Assembly (NCBI GenBank): GCA_004297775.1
Contig: SCUE01000017.1
Span: 51,887-115,886 of the forward strand
Length of the DNA: 64,000 bases
Origin: Chloroflexota bacterium
GTDB lineage: Bacteria; Chloroflexota; UBA6077; FW602-bin22
Direction of reading: 5' to 3'
Shown here: in pieces, positions 10,291-21,106 of the stretch
How positions within the stretch are numbered: the stretch's first letter is position 1
How the letters are laid out: each line of letters begins with the position of its first letter
Position numbers and translations under genes: made by a program
Notes under the pieces: generated by a model
Database searches by the model: none
Seen by the model: the letters and a program-made list of their open reading frames with translations, nothing else
What the model was told of the DNA's origin: nothing

Positions 10291-11130
10291 ATGAAGATCG
10301 TCGTCACGGGCGCGGTCGGGCGGGTCGGGCGATACGTCGTTGACGAGTTGGTGCCCCGTCACGAGGTCGTCGCGGTAGACGCGCGAGCGCCGGCGCGCGA
10401 CGACGTGCCATTCGTCCGGGCCGATATCCTGTCGCTCGATGAATGCCGCCGAGCGGTCGAAGGCGCCGACGCGGTCATCCATCTGGCGGCGATTCCGAAT
10501 CCGCTCACCGACCCGGCCGAACGTGTGATGCACGTCAATACCATGGGAACGTGGACGGTGCTCCAGGCGTGCGCCGAGGCGGGTGTGCGCCGGTTCGTCC
10601 AGGCCAGCACCGACTCGGCGCTCGGATTCGTTTTCCGGCGCCAGGAGTTCCGCCCGGCATACCTGCCGATCGACGAGGCTCACCCGTTGCTCGCCCAGGA
10701 TCCATACGGCCTCAGCAAACTGCTCGGCGAGCAGATCTGCTGGTCGTTCGCGCGCGGGTGGGATATCGAGACGGTTTGCGTCCGCATCTGCCGGGTCATC
10801 TTCCCGGACGACGAGGCGACGAATCGACGTCTGGCCGACGACCCCTCGCTCATGGCAAAGGGGCTCTGGGTGTACGTCGACGCCCGCGACGCGGCGCGCG
10901 CATTCCGCCTGGCCGCCGAGACGCCGGGATTGAACCGCGAGGCGGTCTTCGCCGGCGCGCCCGACGCGTACTCCCGCGTGCCAACGGCCGACCTCATCGC
11001 GCGCTTCTACCCCGACCTGGCGCCAATGGCCGACCGCCTGCCTGCCAACGCTTCGTTCATCACGAGCGCCAAGGCGAAGGCGGTGCTCGGCTGGGAGCCG
11101 CGCTTTACCTGGCGAGACGTCGTCCGCTGA
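10291..11130 (+). CDS. NAD-dependent epimerase/dehydratase (extended SDR)
   Basis: 'MKIVVTGAVGRVGRYV', 'DPYGLSKLLGEQ' (YxxxK). Confidence 0.87.
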   Translation: MKIVVTGAVGRVGRYVVDELVPRHEVVAVDARAPARDDVPFVRADILSLDECRRAVEGADAVIHLAAIPNPLTDPAERVMHVNTMGTWTVLQACAEAGVRRFVQASTDSALGFVFRRQEFRPAYLPIDEAHPLLAQDPYGLSKLLGEQICWSFARGWDIETVCVRICRVIFPDDEATNRRLADDPSLMAKGLWVYVDARDAARAFRLAAETPGLNREAVFAGAPDAYSRVPTADLIARFYPDLAPMADRLPANASFITSAKAKAVLGWEPRFTWRDVVR

Positions 11131-11526
11131 CGCGCAGCCCCAGATACGAGTCCTTCGCGATCGTTGGATGGCGATGGATCAGAATACTGGGCAATGCGAA
11201 CGCCGCTGACCCTATACCGGTTCGGCAATTCGAGCGGACCGCGGCCACCGAGGGTCTCGCCCATCCCGACCGTTCCAACGCCGGGGGCTCAGAGGCCGCC
11301 CGATCTCTACTGAGATGAAGGAGGGTTCGTGGGACCCGAACTCCGGCCAACTCCGAACGGATGCTCACTCTATGCCATTCGCGATAGATTCCGCAGCGTG
11401 TGATGGCGCAACGCGACGAGTTACGCGTGCTTGAGTGGCGCACCCTGCAGGCGTACAGACGCGCCGCACGGTTGCCCGCGAGTAGACCCAGGTCGCATAC
11501 GATCGTGCCAACAAACGGAGAACGCT

Positions 11527-12381
11527 ATGGAGTACGTTTCCACCCGACGCATCGGTGACGCCGAGGTGACGATCATTCGGGAGGCCGACGGCCGTTGGGC
11601 GCCACACCTGCGACTGATCTCAGGTGAGGAGCTGGCGGCCGATCTCTGGCGTCAGGCGATGCCGGAAGCCGATGGCGAGGGTGCCGTTCCGCTGGCGTTC
11701 AACGCCGTATACATTCGCCACGGCGCCGCGTCAGTCTTGATCGACCCATGCTTCGGCGAGCCCGAGCCGAATGACCCCTGGTCGGAGCTTCGGATCGAGC
11801 GAACGCCGGGGCGCGAGGCCGGCCTGGCGTCGATCGGCGTTCGTCCCGCAGACATCACACATGTGCTCCTCTCGCACAACCACGGCGACCATCTGGCCGG
11901 GGCGACGATCGAGCGCGGCGCTCAGAGGCTGGCCCGCTTCCCGAACGCGCGCTACCTCATCAATCGGCGCGAGTGGGAGCCGGCGCGTGGCGGCGACGAC
12001 CCGCTCGGAATGGCCGCGCTGCATCTTGGGGCGCTCGAACGACTCGGCGTCCTCGATCTGGTCGATGACGATCGTGAAATCATGCCCGGGCTGACCATGA
12101 TCCACGCGCCGGGTGAAACCGCCGGACACTCGGTGTTTCGACTCGACTCGCGCGGCGAGACGTTTATCGACCTGACCGATCTGTACCACTTCGCGGTCGA
12201 GGCCGAGCACGCCGACTGGGCGCCGGCCGGCAACGACATCGCGGTTGCGATGGCAAGTCGTCAGCGCATTGTTGGAGCCGCGCTGGCGTCGAATGCGCTC
12301 GTCACCTATGGCCACGCCGCGTTCCCCGGCTGGAATCGGCTTGCCGGGACTGCCGATCGCGCGCGCTTCGTCGCGGCTTGA
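11527..12381 (+). CDS. MBL-fold metallohydrolase
   Basis: 'LLSHNHGDHLAGA' HxHxDH-like motif; ATG 11527. Confidence 0.88.
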   Translation: MEYVSTRRIGDAEVTIIREADGRWAPHLRLISGEELAADLWRQAMPEADGEGAVPLAFNAVYIRHGAASVLIDPCFGEPEPNDPWSELRIERTPGREAGLASIGVRPADITHVLLSHNHGDHLAGATIERGAQRLARFPNARYLINRREWEPARGGDDPLGMAALHLGALERLGVLDLVDDDREIMPGLTMIHAPGETAGHSVFRLDSRGETFIDLTDLYHFAVEAEHADWAPAGNDIAVAMASRQRIVGAALASNALVTYGHAAFPGWNRLAGTADRARFVAA

Positions 12382-12410
12382 ACGGCCGAGAATCGGCAGG
12401 GAGTTGACCG

Positions 12411-13175
12411 ATGACCATTCGATTCTCGGCCTGTGTGGAGATGATCTTCGCCGACCGACCCTTTCTCGACCGCATCGATCTGGCCGCGGCAAACGGCGTG
12501 CCCGCTTTCGAGTTCTGGCGCTGGGACAACAAGGATATTCCGGCGATCGCCGAGCGCGCTCAAGGACTCGGCATCGCCTGTGCCGCGTTCGCGGCGTCCA
12601 GCGAGGGCAGTCTGGTCGATCCAGCCAGTCAGGTACCGTACCTCAACGGACTGCGCGTCGGCCTCCAGCACGCGCGCGCGCTCGGGACAACGACGCTGAT
12701 CGTCACGACTGGCAATGCGCGAAGCGGTGTCGAACGCGCCGCGCAGCACGACGCGATCGTCGCCGGCCTTCGCGCCGCCGCGCCGATGGCGGCCGACGCC
12801 GGGATAACGCTGGCGCTCGAGCCGCTCAACACGCTGGTCGATCATCGCGGCTACTACCTCGACTCGACGGCTGAGGGGCTTCAGATCGTCGCCGAGGTCG
12901 CCAGTCCGTCGGTCAAGCTGTTGTACGACTTCTACCACGCCCAGATCATGGAGGGGAGCCTGATCGCGACCGCCACCGCCAATCTCGCCAGCATCGCGCA
13001 CCTGCACGTGGCCGATAACCCCGGTCGCAACGAGCCTGGCACCGGCGAGATCGACTATCGAAACGTCTTTCGCGCGATCGACGCGGCCGGGTACACGGGG
13101 CATGTCGGCCTCGAATACCGCCCGACCGGCGACCATGCCGCCTCGCTGAGGTCGACGATCGCCCTCGCGTCGTAG
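12411..13175 (+). CDS. sugar phosphate isomerase / hydroxypyruvate isomerase-like TIM barrel
   Basis: 'LALEPLNTLVDHRGYYLDS...LLYDFYHAQIMEG...HLHVADNPGRNEPGTGEIDY'. Confidence 0.88.
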   Translation: MTIRFSACVEMIFADRPFLDRIDLAAANGVPAFEFWRWDNKDIPAIAERAQGLGIACAAFAASSEGSLVDPASQVPYLNGLRVGLQHARALGTTTLIVTTGNARSGVERAAQHDAIVAGLRAAAPMAADAGITLALEPLNTLVDHRGYYLDSTAEGLQIVAEVASPSVKLLYDFYHAQIMEGSLIATATANLASIAHLHVADNPGRNEPGTGEIDYRNVFRAIDAAGYTGHVGLEYRPTGDHAASLRSTIALAS

Positions 13176-13211
13176 GGAGCGCCGGCTCGGCGAGGTTGCG
13201 CGAAGGTCGCG

Positions 13212-13787
13212 TCAGCCGCCGCGAAGCTGGCGCGTCCAGGCGACGAGCGCGACGACGAGCTCACCGACCATCTTCCGGGTCGGTTCATCGGTCAGCCGCA
13301 AGTCGGCATCGAACTTGTCGCCGGCGCGGGCCAGGAGGACATCCGGCTTCGAGAGCGCACGCATGTCGTTGTGGAGGGTGATCTGGCGCATGTGCATCTG
13401 TGCGCGAACGGTGCCGAAGACGCTGCCCACGCCCATCATCCCGAACGGCTTCTGACGAAGCGGCGACGGGGCGCGCGGCCCCGGCCCGGATCGCGACGCC
13501 CAGTCGATCGCGTTCTTGAGCACGCCGGTGATCGAGTAGTTGTACTCCGGCACCGCGAACAGGATCGCGTCGCAAGCCGCGATCGCCGCGCGCAGGTGCT
13601 GGACCGGCTCCGGGAATCCCTGCTCTTGCTCGATATCCTCGTTGTAGAAAGGGATCGGCGCGAGATCGGTGATGTCGAGCGTCACACTCTCGGGCAGCAT
13701 CTCACCCGCCGCGCGGAGTAGCGCGGTGTTGAACGATCGGCGACGCAGGCTGCCGGAGATTCCGAGTAGATGAACCGGTGATGCCAT
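13212..13787 (-). CDS. NADPH-dependent FMN reductase
   Basis: 'GISGSLRRRSFNTALLRAA', 'VPEYNYSITGVLKNAIDWASR'. Confidence 0.92.
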   Translation of the reverse strand: MASPVHLLGISGSLRRRSFNTALLRAAGEMLPESVTLDITDLAPIPFYNEDIEQEQGFPEPVQHLRAAIAACDAILFAVPEYNYSITGVLKNAIDWASRSGPGPRAPSPLRQKPFGMMGVGSVFGTVRAQMHMRQITLHNDMRALSKPDVLLARAGDKFDADLRLTDEPTRKMVGELVVALVAWTRQLRGG

Positions 13788-14011
13788 CGTTGGACCTTAT
13801 TGTCATTCGCCGCCGCGCCGTGCTTGCCAGGCGAACTGTAGCGACTCACTATTCATTGCATATTCGTCTCGCATCGACGGCAGGATGCCGCGACTGGCGA
13901 CTGCGACGCGCCGCGCTTATTGACGCAGCGGCACCGACGTGTCCGAGCGTCAACCACGCCGCGGCCCCACGACTACCGACGGACGCGCCGACGCATCCGA
14001 ACGGGGGATCG

Positions 14012-16180
14012 ATGGTCAGGGGGAGCGGTCAGCGCCGCGGCGACTCAGACGGCGCGGAGAATCCGGAATCCAGCGCCGAGCAAACGGCTGTCGGCCTCCT
14101 GGAGCCGAACGCCGGAAACACGAGTGCCGAGGTCCGGGAATCGAACGCCAGCGACGCGGCGATCGCGATCCTGGAGGCGAACGCGGAGCCGATCGCGATC
14201 GTCGGCGCCGAGACCGATCGGCCGGCGCTGGACGTGACGATCATTCGCCCCGGCCGCAGCGCGAACGGCTACGTGTATTCGGAAGCGACGCTTCGCCAGA
14301 GCCTGTCGCTCTGGGAGGGCGCGGCCGCGTTCGTCGATCATCCGACGGCACTCGATCTGACGCGCGCCGGGCAGCGCTCACTGCGCGACCTGGTCGGCGT
14401 CTATCGCGACGCGCGGTTCGAGAGCGGCATCCGCGCGACGCTCGTCTTCTACCCGACCGCGCGCTGGGCGTACGACCTGGCCGCGGCGGCGATCGCCGAC
14501 CGGTTGGCGGGGCGACCGGGCGCCGACGTCGGCATTTCGGCCGATCTGCGCGTCCGGCGGCGGCGCATCGACAACGGCTGGGCGGTCGAGGAGATCAGTC
14601 AGGTCGTCTCGGCCGACCTCGTCTTCCAGCCGAGCGCCGGCGGCACATTCGATCGGGTCCACGAGGCGCGTTCGAACGCGCCTGGCCACGCGACGAGGAG
14701 GACAGACATGGCGAGCGAACCCAGGGCAATGGCAGTCGCTGAACGCGACGAAGGGTCTGATGACGCGAACGAAGAGCACAAGGAGACGATTCAGGGAACG
14801 ACGCGGGCCGATGACGTGGCCGCGACGGCCGAGGCAATCGGGACTCGCGCCGACGCCGCGATGGCTTCGATCGCCGAGACGCGCCGGCGGGCCAGCGGCG
14901 AACTGCTGAAGCTCGCGCTCGGCGCCAGCGAGCTGCCGGAGCCGGCGCGCGCGTTCGTGCGATCCGAGTTCGAGGGGCAGGTCTTCGAGGCCGACGACCT
15001 GGACCGGCGGATGGACTCGGTCCGACAGATGCTCGGCGCGGTCTTCAGTCCGAACGTCGTGCGCGGCGCCGGGTCGCGGCGGAGCGACGCCGAGGTCGGA
15101 CTCGGGCCGCTGGAGCGCATGCAGATCGCGCTCGACCGGTTGTTCGACCTGCCGATTCCGGATGCGCACAGCGCGATTCCCAGGTTGAGCGGCATCCGCG
15201 AGGCGTACATCGCGCTGACCGGCGACTCGCTCTTCACCGGGCGGCCGAACTGGGAGAACGCGGTCGTACGCGAGGCGAACGAGGTGACGACGAGCGTCCT
15301 GGCGAACGCGTTGGCCAACGCGATGACGAAGCGGATCGTCATGGACTATCGGGCGCAACCGCGCTGGTGGGATGCGATCGTCGTCAAGACCGCGATCGGC
15401 GATTTCAAGCAGCAGCAGCGGATTCATCTGAACGATTTCGCGGCGCTGGCGACGGTCGCCGAGAACGCGGCCTACACGAACCTGGCCTGGGGCGACACGC
15501 GTGAGACCTACACGCCGTCGAAGCGCGGGAATATGGTCGTCGTCACGCTCGAATCGATCGTCAACGACGACACCCACGCGATCACGCGGATTCCGCGCAA
15601 GCTGGCGGCGGCCGGGGTGGCGACGATCAACGAGTTCGTGGCGGGGCTGTTCACGGCCAACGCCGGGGCGGGATCGACGATGGCGGACACGTTCAGCGTG
15701 TTCGACGCCGCGAATCACCAGTCGAACGCCGGGACGACCGCGCTCTCGACGACGACGATCCAGACCGCGCTCGTGACGCTCCTGAAGATGACGAACGCGG
15801 CCAGCAAGCGGCTCGGGTTGACCGGGCGCTACCTGCTGACGCCGCCGGACCTGTACTTCACGGCCCGGACGATTCTCGAGAGCGTCAACCTGCCGGGCGT
15901 CAACACGAACGACGTGAACCCGGTGCGCGGCTCGCTGACGCCGATCAGCGTGCCGAACTGGACCGACACCAACAACTGGTACGTCCTGGCCGACCCGGGG
16001 CAGATCGAGATGATCGAGATCGGCTTCCTGAACGGCCGCGAGGAGCCGGAGCTGATCGTGCAGGATCAACCGTCGCAGGGGAGCGTCTTCACCAACGACG
16101 CGCTCTCGTGGAAGGTCCGGCACGTCTTCGGCGGTGGCTGGCTCGACTATCGCGGTGCGTACGGTGCGATCGTGGCGTAG
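14012..16180 (+). CDS. phage-type prohead protease / HK97-like major capsid protein fusion (orphan)
   Basis: N-terminal part 'TIIRPGRSANGYVYSEATL...FVDHP...GADVGISADL...VVSADLVFQPSAGGTFDRV' resembles phage maturation protease; C-terminal half resembles HK97-type capsid. Start chosen at ATG 14012; ORF is open from 13778. Confidence 0.72.
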   Translation: MVRGSGQRRGDSDGAENPESSAEQTAVGLLEPNAGNTSAEVRESNASDAAIAILEANAEPIAIVGAETDRPALDVTIIRPGRSANGYVYSEATLRQSLSLWEGAAAFVDHPTALDLTRAGQRSLRDLVGVYRDARFESGIRATLVFYPTARWAYDLAAAAIADRLAGRPGADVGISADLRVRRRRIDNGWAVEEISQVVSADLVFQPSAGGTFDRVHEARSNAPGHATRRTDMASEPRAMAVAERDEGSDDANEEHKETIQGTTRADDVAATAEAIGTRADAAMASIAETRRRASGELLKLALGASELPEPARAFVRSEFEGQVFEADDLDRRMDSVRQMLGAVFSPNVVRGAGSRRSDAEVGLGPLERMQIALDRLFDLPIPDAHSAIPRLSGIREAYIALTGDSLFTGRPNWENAVVREANEVTTSVLANALANAMTKRIVMDYRAQPRWWDAIVVKTAIGDFKQQQRIHLNDFAALATVAENAAYTNLAWGDTRETYTPSKRGNMVVVTLESIVNDDTHAITRIPRKLAAAGVATINEFVAGLFTANAGAGSTMADTFSVFDAANHQSNAGTTALSTTTIQTALVTLLKMTNAASKRLGLTGRYLLTPPDLYFTARTILESVNLPGVNTNDVNPVRGSLTPISVPNWTDTNNWYVLADPGQIEMIEIGFLNGREEPELIVQDQPSQGSVFTNDALSWKVRHVFGGGWLDYRGAYGAIVA

Positions 16181-16206
16181 GCCGCGGCAGGTCGCGGGTT
16201 CCCTGG

Positions 16207-16233
16207 CCCCTCGTTTCCGGATGGAGCGAGGGG
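16207..16233 (+). terminator. hairpin downstream of capsid gene (possible terminator)
   Basis: Perfect 7-bp arms CCCCTCG (16207-16213) / CGAGGGG (16227-16233), 27 bp after the capsid stop; no T-tract. Confidence 0.35.
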
Positions 16234-16404
16234 CTGTCGCTAGGCCGCCAGATCGCTCGCGGCAGGGCCCACGGCGGCGACGCCGCTCTCGACTACCGCC
16301 AGATAAACACTGGTGTGCTGTTGCGGTTCGTAGGTAGATGCCGTGTGGTATTCTTGCGTCTCGCCGCTGGACAGCGGCGGCCAGGCGCTGGAGCGGTGGG
16401 CACG

Positions 16405-17196
16405 ATGACCTTCGAAGACGATCACCCGACGCGGTACGGCGATTGGCGTGACGAGGTCTGGACGGGCGAGGAGTATCTGAGGCCTCGCGGCGGACGCCCA
16501 GTTCGCGACGCGGCTGATAGGGCATCTGTGCCGGCGATAGGGCCACCGGCAGCGTCGACGCCCGCCCAGGATCCGAGCGTTCTGCCCTTTGGCTCACAGC
16601 CGACGGTGCAGGCCGAGGCGCCACCATCGACGGTCGAGGAATCACTCTCCACGCGGGAATGGGATCTCGTCGTCCGCCACGAGTACCGGCGGGCGTCTAG
16701 TGCCGTAGGATGCAGTTACGTCTTTCTGCTTGGTGGCCTGATCGGGTGGGCGCTCTTGAGTGCCGAGGGTGATCCGCGCCCTAAAGAAGTCGGCCCGGTC
16801 GTTTTCATCATTGGTTTCGTGGTGGCGGTCATCGCGAGCGTCGTCGCGGTCACCCGTGACTGCCGGGCGCGGCGCTGGGAACGGCAGTCGAGCCTCCTGG
16901 TCCTTCGCATCACCGACCTGGTCACGTTCCGCCGTGAGCTCACAGACGAATCGGACTCTTGCAGCGTCGAGATCGGCGGCCGCCGCTTGACGCTCAACAC
17001 CGACGCGTCCTGGAATTCGTCGGCCCGTGGTTGGAAGCAAACGTTGCGCGACGTTCCGGACAGCGATATTCACTCTATTTCGCGCCAGCGGGCAAGAGTC
17101 ACTCTGCTGAAGGACCAGCCCGATCGCGTGCTTGAGATCAGATCCCCGGATGGCGAGATCCTCTATCTCGATCCGGCTTTGCGAGTAGGCGCCTGA
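16405..17196 (+). CDS. hypothetical two-TM membrane protein
   Basis: ATG 16405; two hydrophobic segments 'VFLLGGLIGWALL' and 'VVFIIGFVVAVIASVVAV'. Confidence 0.55.
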   Translation: MTFEDDHPTRYGDWRDEVWTGEEYLRPRGGRPVRDAADRASVPAIGPPAASTPAQDPSVLPFGSQPTVQAEAPPSTVEESLSTREWDLVVRHEYRRASSAVGCSYVFLLGGLIGWALLSAEGDPRPKEVGPVVFIIGFVVAVIASVVAVTRDCRARRWERQSSLLVLRITDLVTFRRELTDESDSCSVEIGGRRLTLNTDASWNSSARGWKQTLRDVPDSDIHSISRQRARVTLLKDQPDRVLEIRSPDGEILYLDPALRVGA

Positions 17197-17416
17197 GAAG
17201 CGACGTTGCGCCGTGACGTTGATGTCCCGAATCGCGACATTGTCGATCGGCGACATACGGTATGGGCGACCGACCACGATTACGCGTTTCAAGTGCGTCA
17301 TCTCCGACCCAATGGCTCGCGCGATAGCCAAGACCGCGAGGCCGAGAGACACCGGGCGGGTGGTTTCCCGCCGCACTCTGAGCTAGCGTCCGAAGCGACT
17401 CGCCGTCTTCGCGGAG

Positions 17417-18430
17417 ATGCCCATGCCCGATCCATACGAAGCTCTCGACCGGTTGATGTGCCTGGATCTGGCCGGTCGCGGAATCGGCCGGTTGTACGAC
17501 GCCGCGCGCACTCGGCTCGGCACTCCCCTGTCCCGAGCGGCGGCGGAGTGTTTCAGCCGCGTGCCGCCGGGCTCGTTCGTCCTGATCGGCACCGGCTGGT
17601 TGACACGCGGATGGGTCTCGACTCGACTGGCCGAGAACGACGGACCTCCGGGCGCGGCCACGGTCGCGCGCGCTCTCTGGCTGGCCCGCGATGTCACGCC
17701 TGTCGTGGTCGCCGAGGACTCGATACTCGCCGCGTTGGCACCGGTGTTTCGAGCCAGCGGCCTGTCGGTCCTCACGCTGGAAGAAGCGCGGCGCACGAGG
17801 CTGCCGGGAGGCAAGACCGCGGCGGTGGTGCTCGAAGGTTTCCCGACGGATGACGCCGAGGCCGGGCGCGCGGCTGACCGTCTCCTCGACGACATCCAAC
17901 CGGCGTTGTGCTTCGCGACCGAGCGGGCAAGCCGCGCGCGAAGTGGCGTCTATCACAACGCGCGCGGCGTAGATATCGGCGCCGGGCAGGCGCGGGTCGA
18001 CCTCCTGTTCGAAGCGGCGGCGCTTCGGGGCATCCCAACCATCGGCGTCGGCGACGGCGGCAATGAAATCGGCATGGGCTTGATCGCGGACACGGTCGCG
18101 TCATCCGTCCGTTTCGGGGACCGGTGCGCGTGCGGCTGTGGGTCGGGGGTCGGGGCTTCCACGGCCACGGACATCCTCGTCGCCGCGAACTGCGGCAATT
18201 GGGGCTGCTACGCGGCGGTCGCCGCGTTCGCAATCGCCGAGCGGGATCCGCGGCTGCTCCACACGCCGGAGCGCGAGGATCAACTCCTGCGCGCCGCCAC
18301 GTCCGCCGGGCTCCTCAACTCGCCTCGGGGCACGGTCGACCCGAACGTAGACGACATACCACTCTCGACGCACCTGGCGATGGTGGAACTCATGCGCGAA
18401 GTCGCCGTGCGTGCGATCGCCCAGGGCTAG
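17417..18430 (+). CDS. DUF4392 / D-glutamate cyclase-like protein
   Basis: 'SFVLIGTGWLTRGWVSTRLAENDGPPGAATVARAL...GIPTIGVGDGGNEIGMG...'. Confidence 0.7.
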   Translation: MPMPDPYEALDRLMCLDLAGRGIGRLYDAARTRLGTPLSRAAAECFSRVPPGSFVLIGTGWLTRGWVSTRLAENDGPPGAATVARALWLARDVTPVVVAEDSILAALAPVFRASGLSVLTLEEARRTRLPGGKTAAVVLEGFPTDDAEAGRAADRLLDDIQPALCFATERASRARSGVYHNARGVDIGAGQARVDLLFEAAALRGIPTIGVGDGGNEIGMGLIADTVASSVRFGDRCACGCGSGVGASTATDILVAANCGNWGCYAAVAAFAIAERDPRLLHTPEREDQLLRAATSAGLLNSPRGTVDPNVDDIPLSTHLAMVELMREVAVRAIAQG

Positions 18431-18540
18431 TTTCGCCGCGAGGCCGGTCTTCGCGCCCGTCCGTCGCACACACGATGGCGTCGGCGAGCAGATCTCGAGC
18501 TCGTCGACGGGACTGACTTTTCGCTAATTCATCGATCACA

Positions 18541-18663
18541 CGGCCTTGATGCGCAGGTCGTTCGCGTCGGTCCAGCGGAGCGCCACGACGTGGTCACTGT
18601 GTCCACCTGTTCGGCGGCGGCTGGCTCGACTATCGCGGCGCGTAGGGAGCGATCGCGGCGTAA
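18541..18663 (+). pseudogene. capsid 3'-tail relic B plus 63 bp of unrelated upstream sequence
   Basis: 18604-18663 translates HLFGGGWLDYRGA*GAIAA*, aligns ungapped to 16121-16180; whole 123 bp matches 22654-22776 at 114/123 by manual count. Confidence 0.8.
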
Positions 18664-18876
18664 CGGCGTGGCGTCGTCCCAGTTCGGAAGACTTCCTCGG
18701 TCCGTGTGGGTCGAGGAGGTCGCCGATCGAGAATCACGCGGCGCTTCTGGCCAAGAGTCACCACGCTCAGCTGCTTCATTCTCGTGCGTTCATCGGACAC
18801 CTCGGGAGGTCGCGTATCATCGCCCGTGTCCACGCTCTGCGAGAATGAGAATCGCTGAATTGAGGGGCACGGGTTC

Positions 18877-19992
18877 TTGCAGTTGGCTGGTGATCATCTT
18901 GCGATCGCCCAAGCGCTTCTGGCATTTGGGCGCACGATCCCGGTCGAGAAGCTCTTTCCCACCGACGTGCCGGAGGCGGCCTCGTTTGTTCTGAGCGATC
19001 CCTTTGCCTTTACGCTGGCAGCGTGTCTGAATCGGCAGACACCGGCCGAGACGATCTGGGCGATTCCTTACGAGCTTCGTGAGCGACTCGGTCACCTCGA
19101 TCCGTGGAGAGTGCGGACGCTCGCGATCGACGACCTCGCTCGCGAGTTCGCTCAGTTGCGCCGGAAGCCTCGGTTCGTCAACGACGCTCCGCGAACGATC
19201 GCCGAGTTAACAACCATAGTCTGCGACGAATATGGTGGCGACGCGTCGCGCCTGTGGGTGGGTAGGCGCGCCGCCGATGTCAGACATTCGTTTCTGCGCA
19301 TCCACGGAGTCGGTGACGGCATCGCCAGCCTAATCGTGCTCCTTATTGAGAAGGCTTTCGGTCTCCGGTTTCCGGACCTGGATCGACCGCGCATGGACAT
19401 CAAGCCGGATCGGCATGCCGGGCGGGTGCTGTGTCGGCTCGGTGTGAGCAGTTCTCAGGAAGTGCGTGATGTCGTAGCCGCCGGCAGGGTGCTGCACCCA
19501 TACTTCCCCGGAGAGCTCGACGCGCCTCTATGGCTGGTTGGGCGTGAGTACTGCCACTCCGAGTTGCCCCGGTGCGTCGGGTGTCCAGTGACCGCTGTCT
19601 GCGCCAGGGTGGGTGTCGCGAGTCAATCGATTGGTCTGCCGGCGCCATCGGCGGAGCGCACCTCCGCCATTCCAACCGCTGAGCCGCCGACATTGTCAGT
19701 CGAACGCCTCGGGGGAATGCGCCGGTCTCTGCATCGCCTCTTCGACCAGCTCGATCCTGATTCTGTCGGCAGTCGAGAGTCGATAAGTGCCCGCCTCTCC
19801 CGACTTAGGGATCGACGCCGGATCCCGCGCGATATCGCAGCGTTGATGCGCTCCGTGATCGAGACGCGAAACACGGCCGAGTACGAGACCCTCGTGATGC
19901 TTCCCTCCCAGTCTCGCGCTGTGCGGGCGACCTGGCAGGCCATCGACGAGTGGACCAGGGGCGAAGGCCCGCGCCTCGATTCCGTCGAGTAA
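18877..19992 (+). CDS. endonuclease III-like HhH-GPD DNA glycosylase with [4Fe-4S] motif
   Basis: 'FLRIHGVGDGIASLIVLLI' HhH-like segment, conserved Asp, 'CHSELPRCVGCPVTAVC' = C-x6-C-x2-C-x5-C. Confidence 0.72.
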   Translation: MQLAGDHLAIAQALLAFGRTIPVEKLFPTDVPEAASFVLSDPFAFTLAACLNRQTPAETIWAIPYELRERLGHLDPWRVRTLAIDDLAREFAQLRRKPRFVNDAPRTIAELTTIVCDEYGGDASRLWVGRRAADVRHSFLRIHGVGDGIASLIVLLIEKAFGLRFPDLDRPRMDIKPDRHAGRVLCRLGVSSSQEVRDVVAAGRVLHPYFPGELDAPLWLVGREYCHSELPRCVGCPVTAVCARVGVASQSIGLPAPSAERTSAIPTAEPPTLSVERLGGMRRSLHRLFDQLDPDSVGSRESISARLSRLRDRRRIPRDIAALMRSVIETRNTAEYETLVMLPSQSRAVRATWQAIDEWTRGEGPRLDSVE

Positions 19993-20106
19993 CGTCTCGA
20001 CAGCGCCGGTACGTGCCGCAAATCCCGGCCGACCAAACGAAAGCCCCGTCGCTGATGCAGGAGCCCTCTTGGTTCGGAGATCCGTATCAGTACGGGCGCC
20101 GGCGAA

Positions 20107-20668
<562 letters not shown>

Positions 20669-20788
20669 TCAGCTAACCGAGTCGCGCCAGTCGCCCAATG
20701 AGGCTTTTGCTGAGGCGCAAATGATTTCTCATCATGGCGCACGACCACACGCCCTGAAGCTCAGGCCGTCCGTGTCCGGCGTTCGATC

Positions 20789-21091
20789 TCAGCGCGCGCC
20801 AATCAGCCTGGCCGTTTCCCAATGAATCGAGTCTCTACAACACCCGGGGCTATTCAGGTACGCCGCGGGACGCACGGGCTGCGACTCGATCAGGAACCGC
20901 ATCTCGGCACGCGCACAGGCCTCCGTGAGCGAGGCGTAAAGAGCCGTCGTGCCGGGCGGGTTCCAGCGCGCTCCGCGCGTGTTCGGCTGCATCACCGGTC
21001 GGTCGCCGAGCGTGACTCGCCAGGCTATCCCGACGTAGGGGCCGGACTCCGCCTCCCGCAAACGAGCCAGCAGCCATGGATTCGCCGCCAA
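20789..21091 (-). pseudogene. RES-domain toxin, apparently C-terminally truncated
   Basis: 'YVGIAWRVTLGDRPVMQPNTRGARWNPPGTTALYASLTEACARAEM' is RES N-terminal half; sequence diverges after 'RPAAYLNSPGCC' and stops at 101 codons. Confidence 0.65.
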
Positions 21092-21106
21092 TGTCAGCGC
21101 GCATCA

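Noticed and set aside
14012-16180. Complete prophage
   Set aside because: No portal, terminase, tail, lysis or integrase genes recognised nearby; only the capsid/protease fusion is present.
14378-16645. Long minus-strand ORF (755 aa) antisense to the capsid gene
   Set aside because: Arg/Asp/Gly-rich shadow frame caused by high GC and codon bias opposite a real gene; no recognisable domain.
17213-17386. 57-codon small ORF between the membrane protein and DUF4392 gene
   Set aside because: In frame and plausible, but no recognised family and no independent coding evidence.
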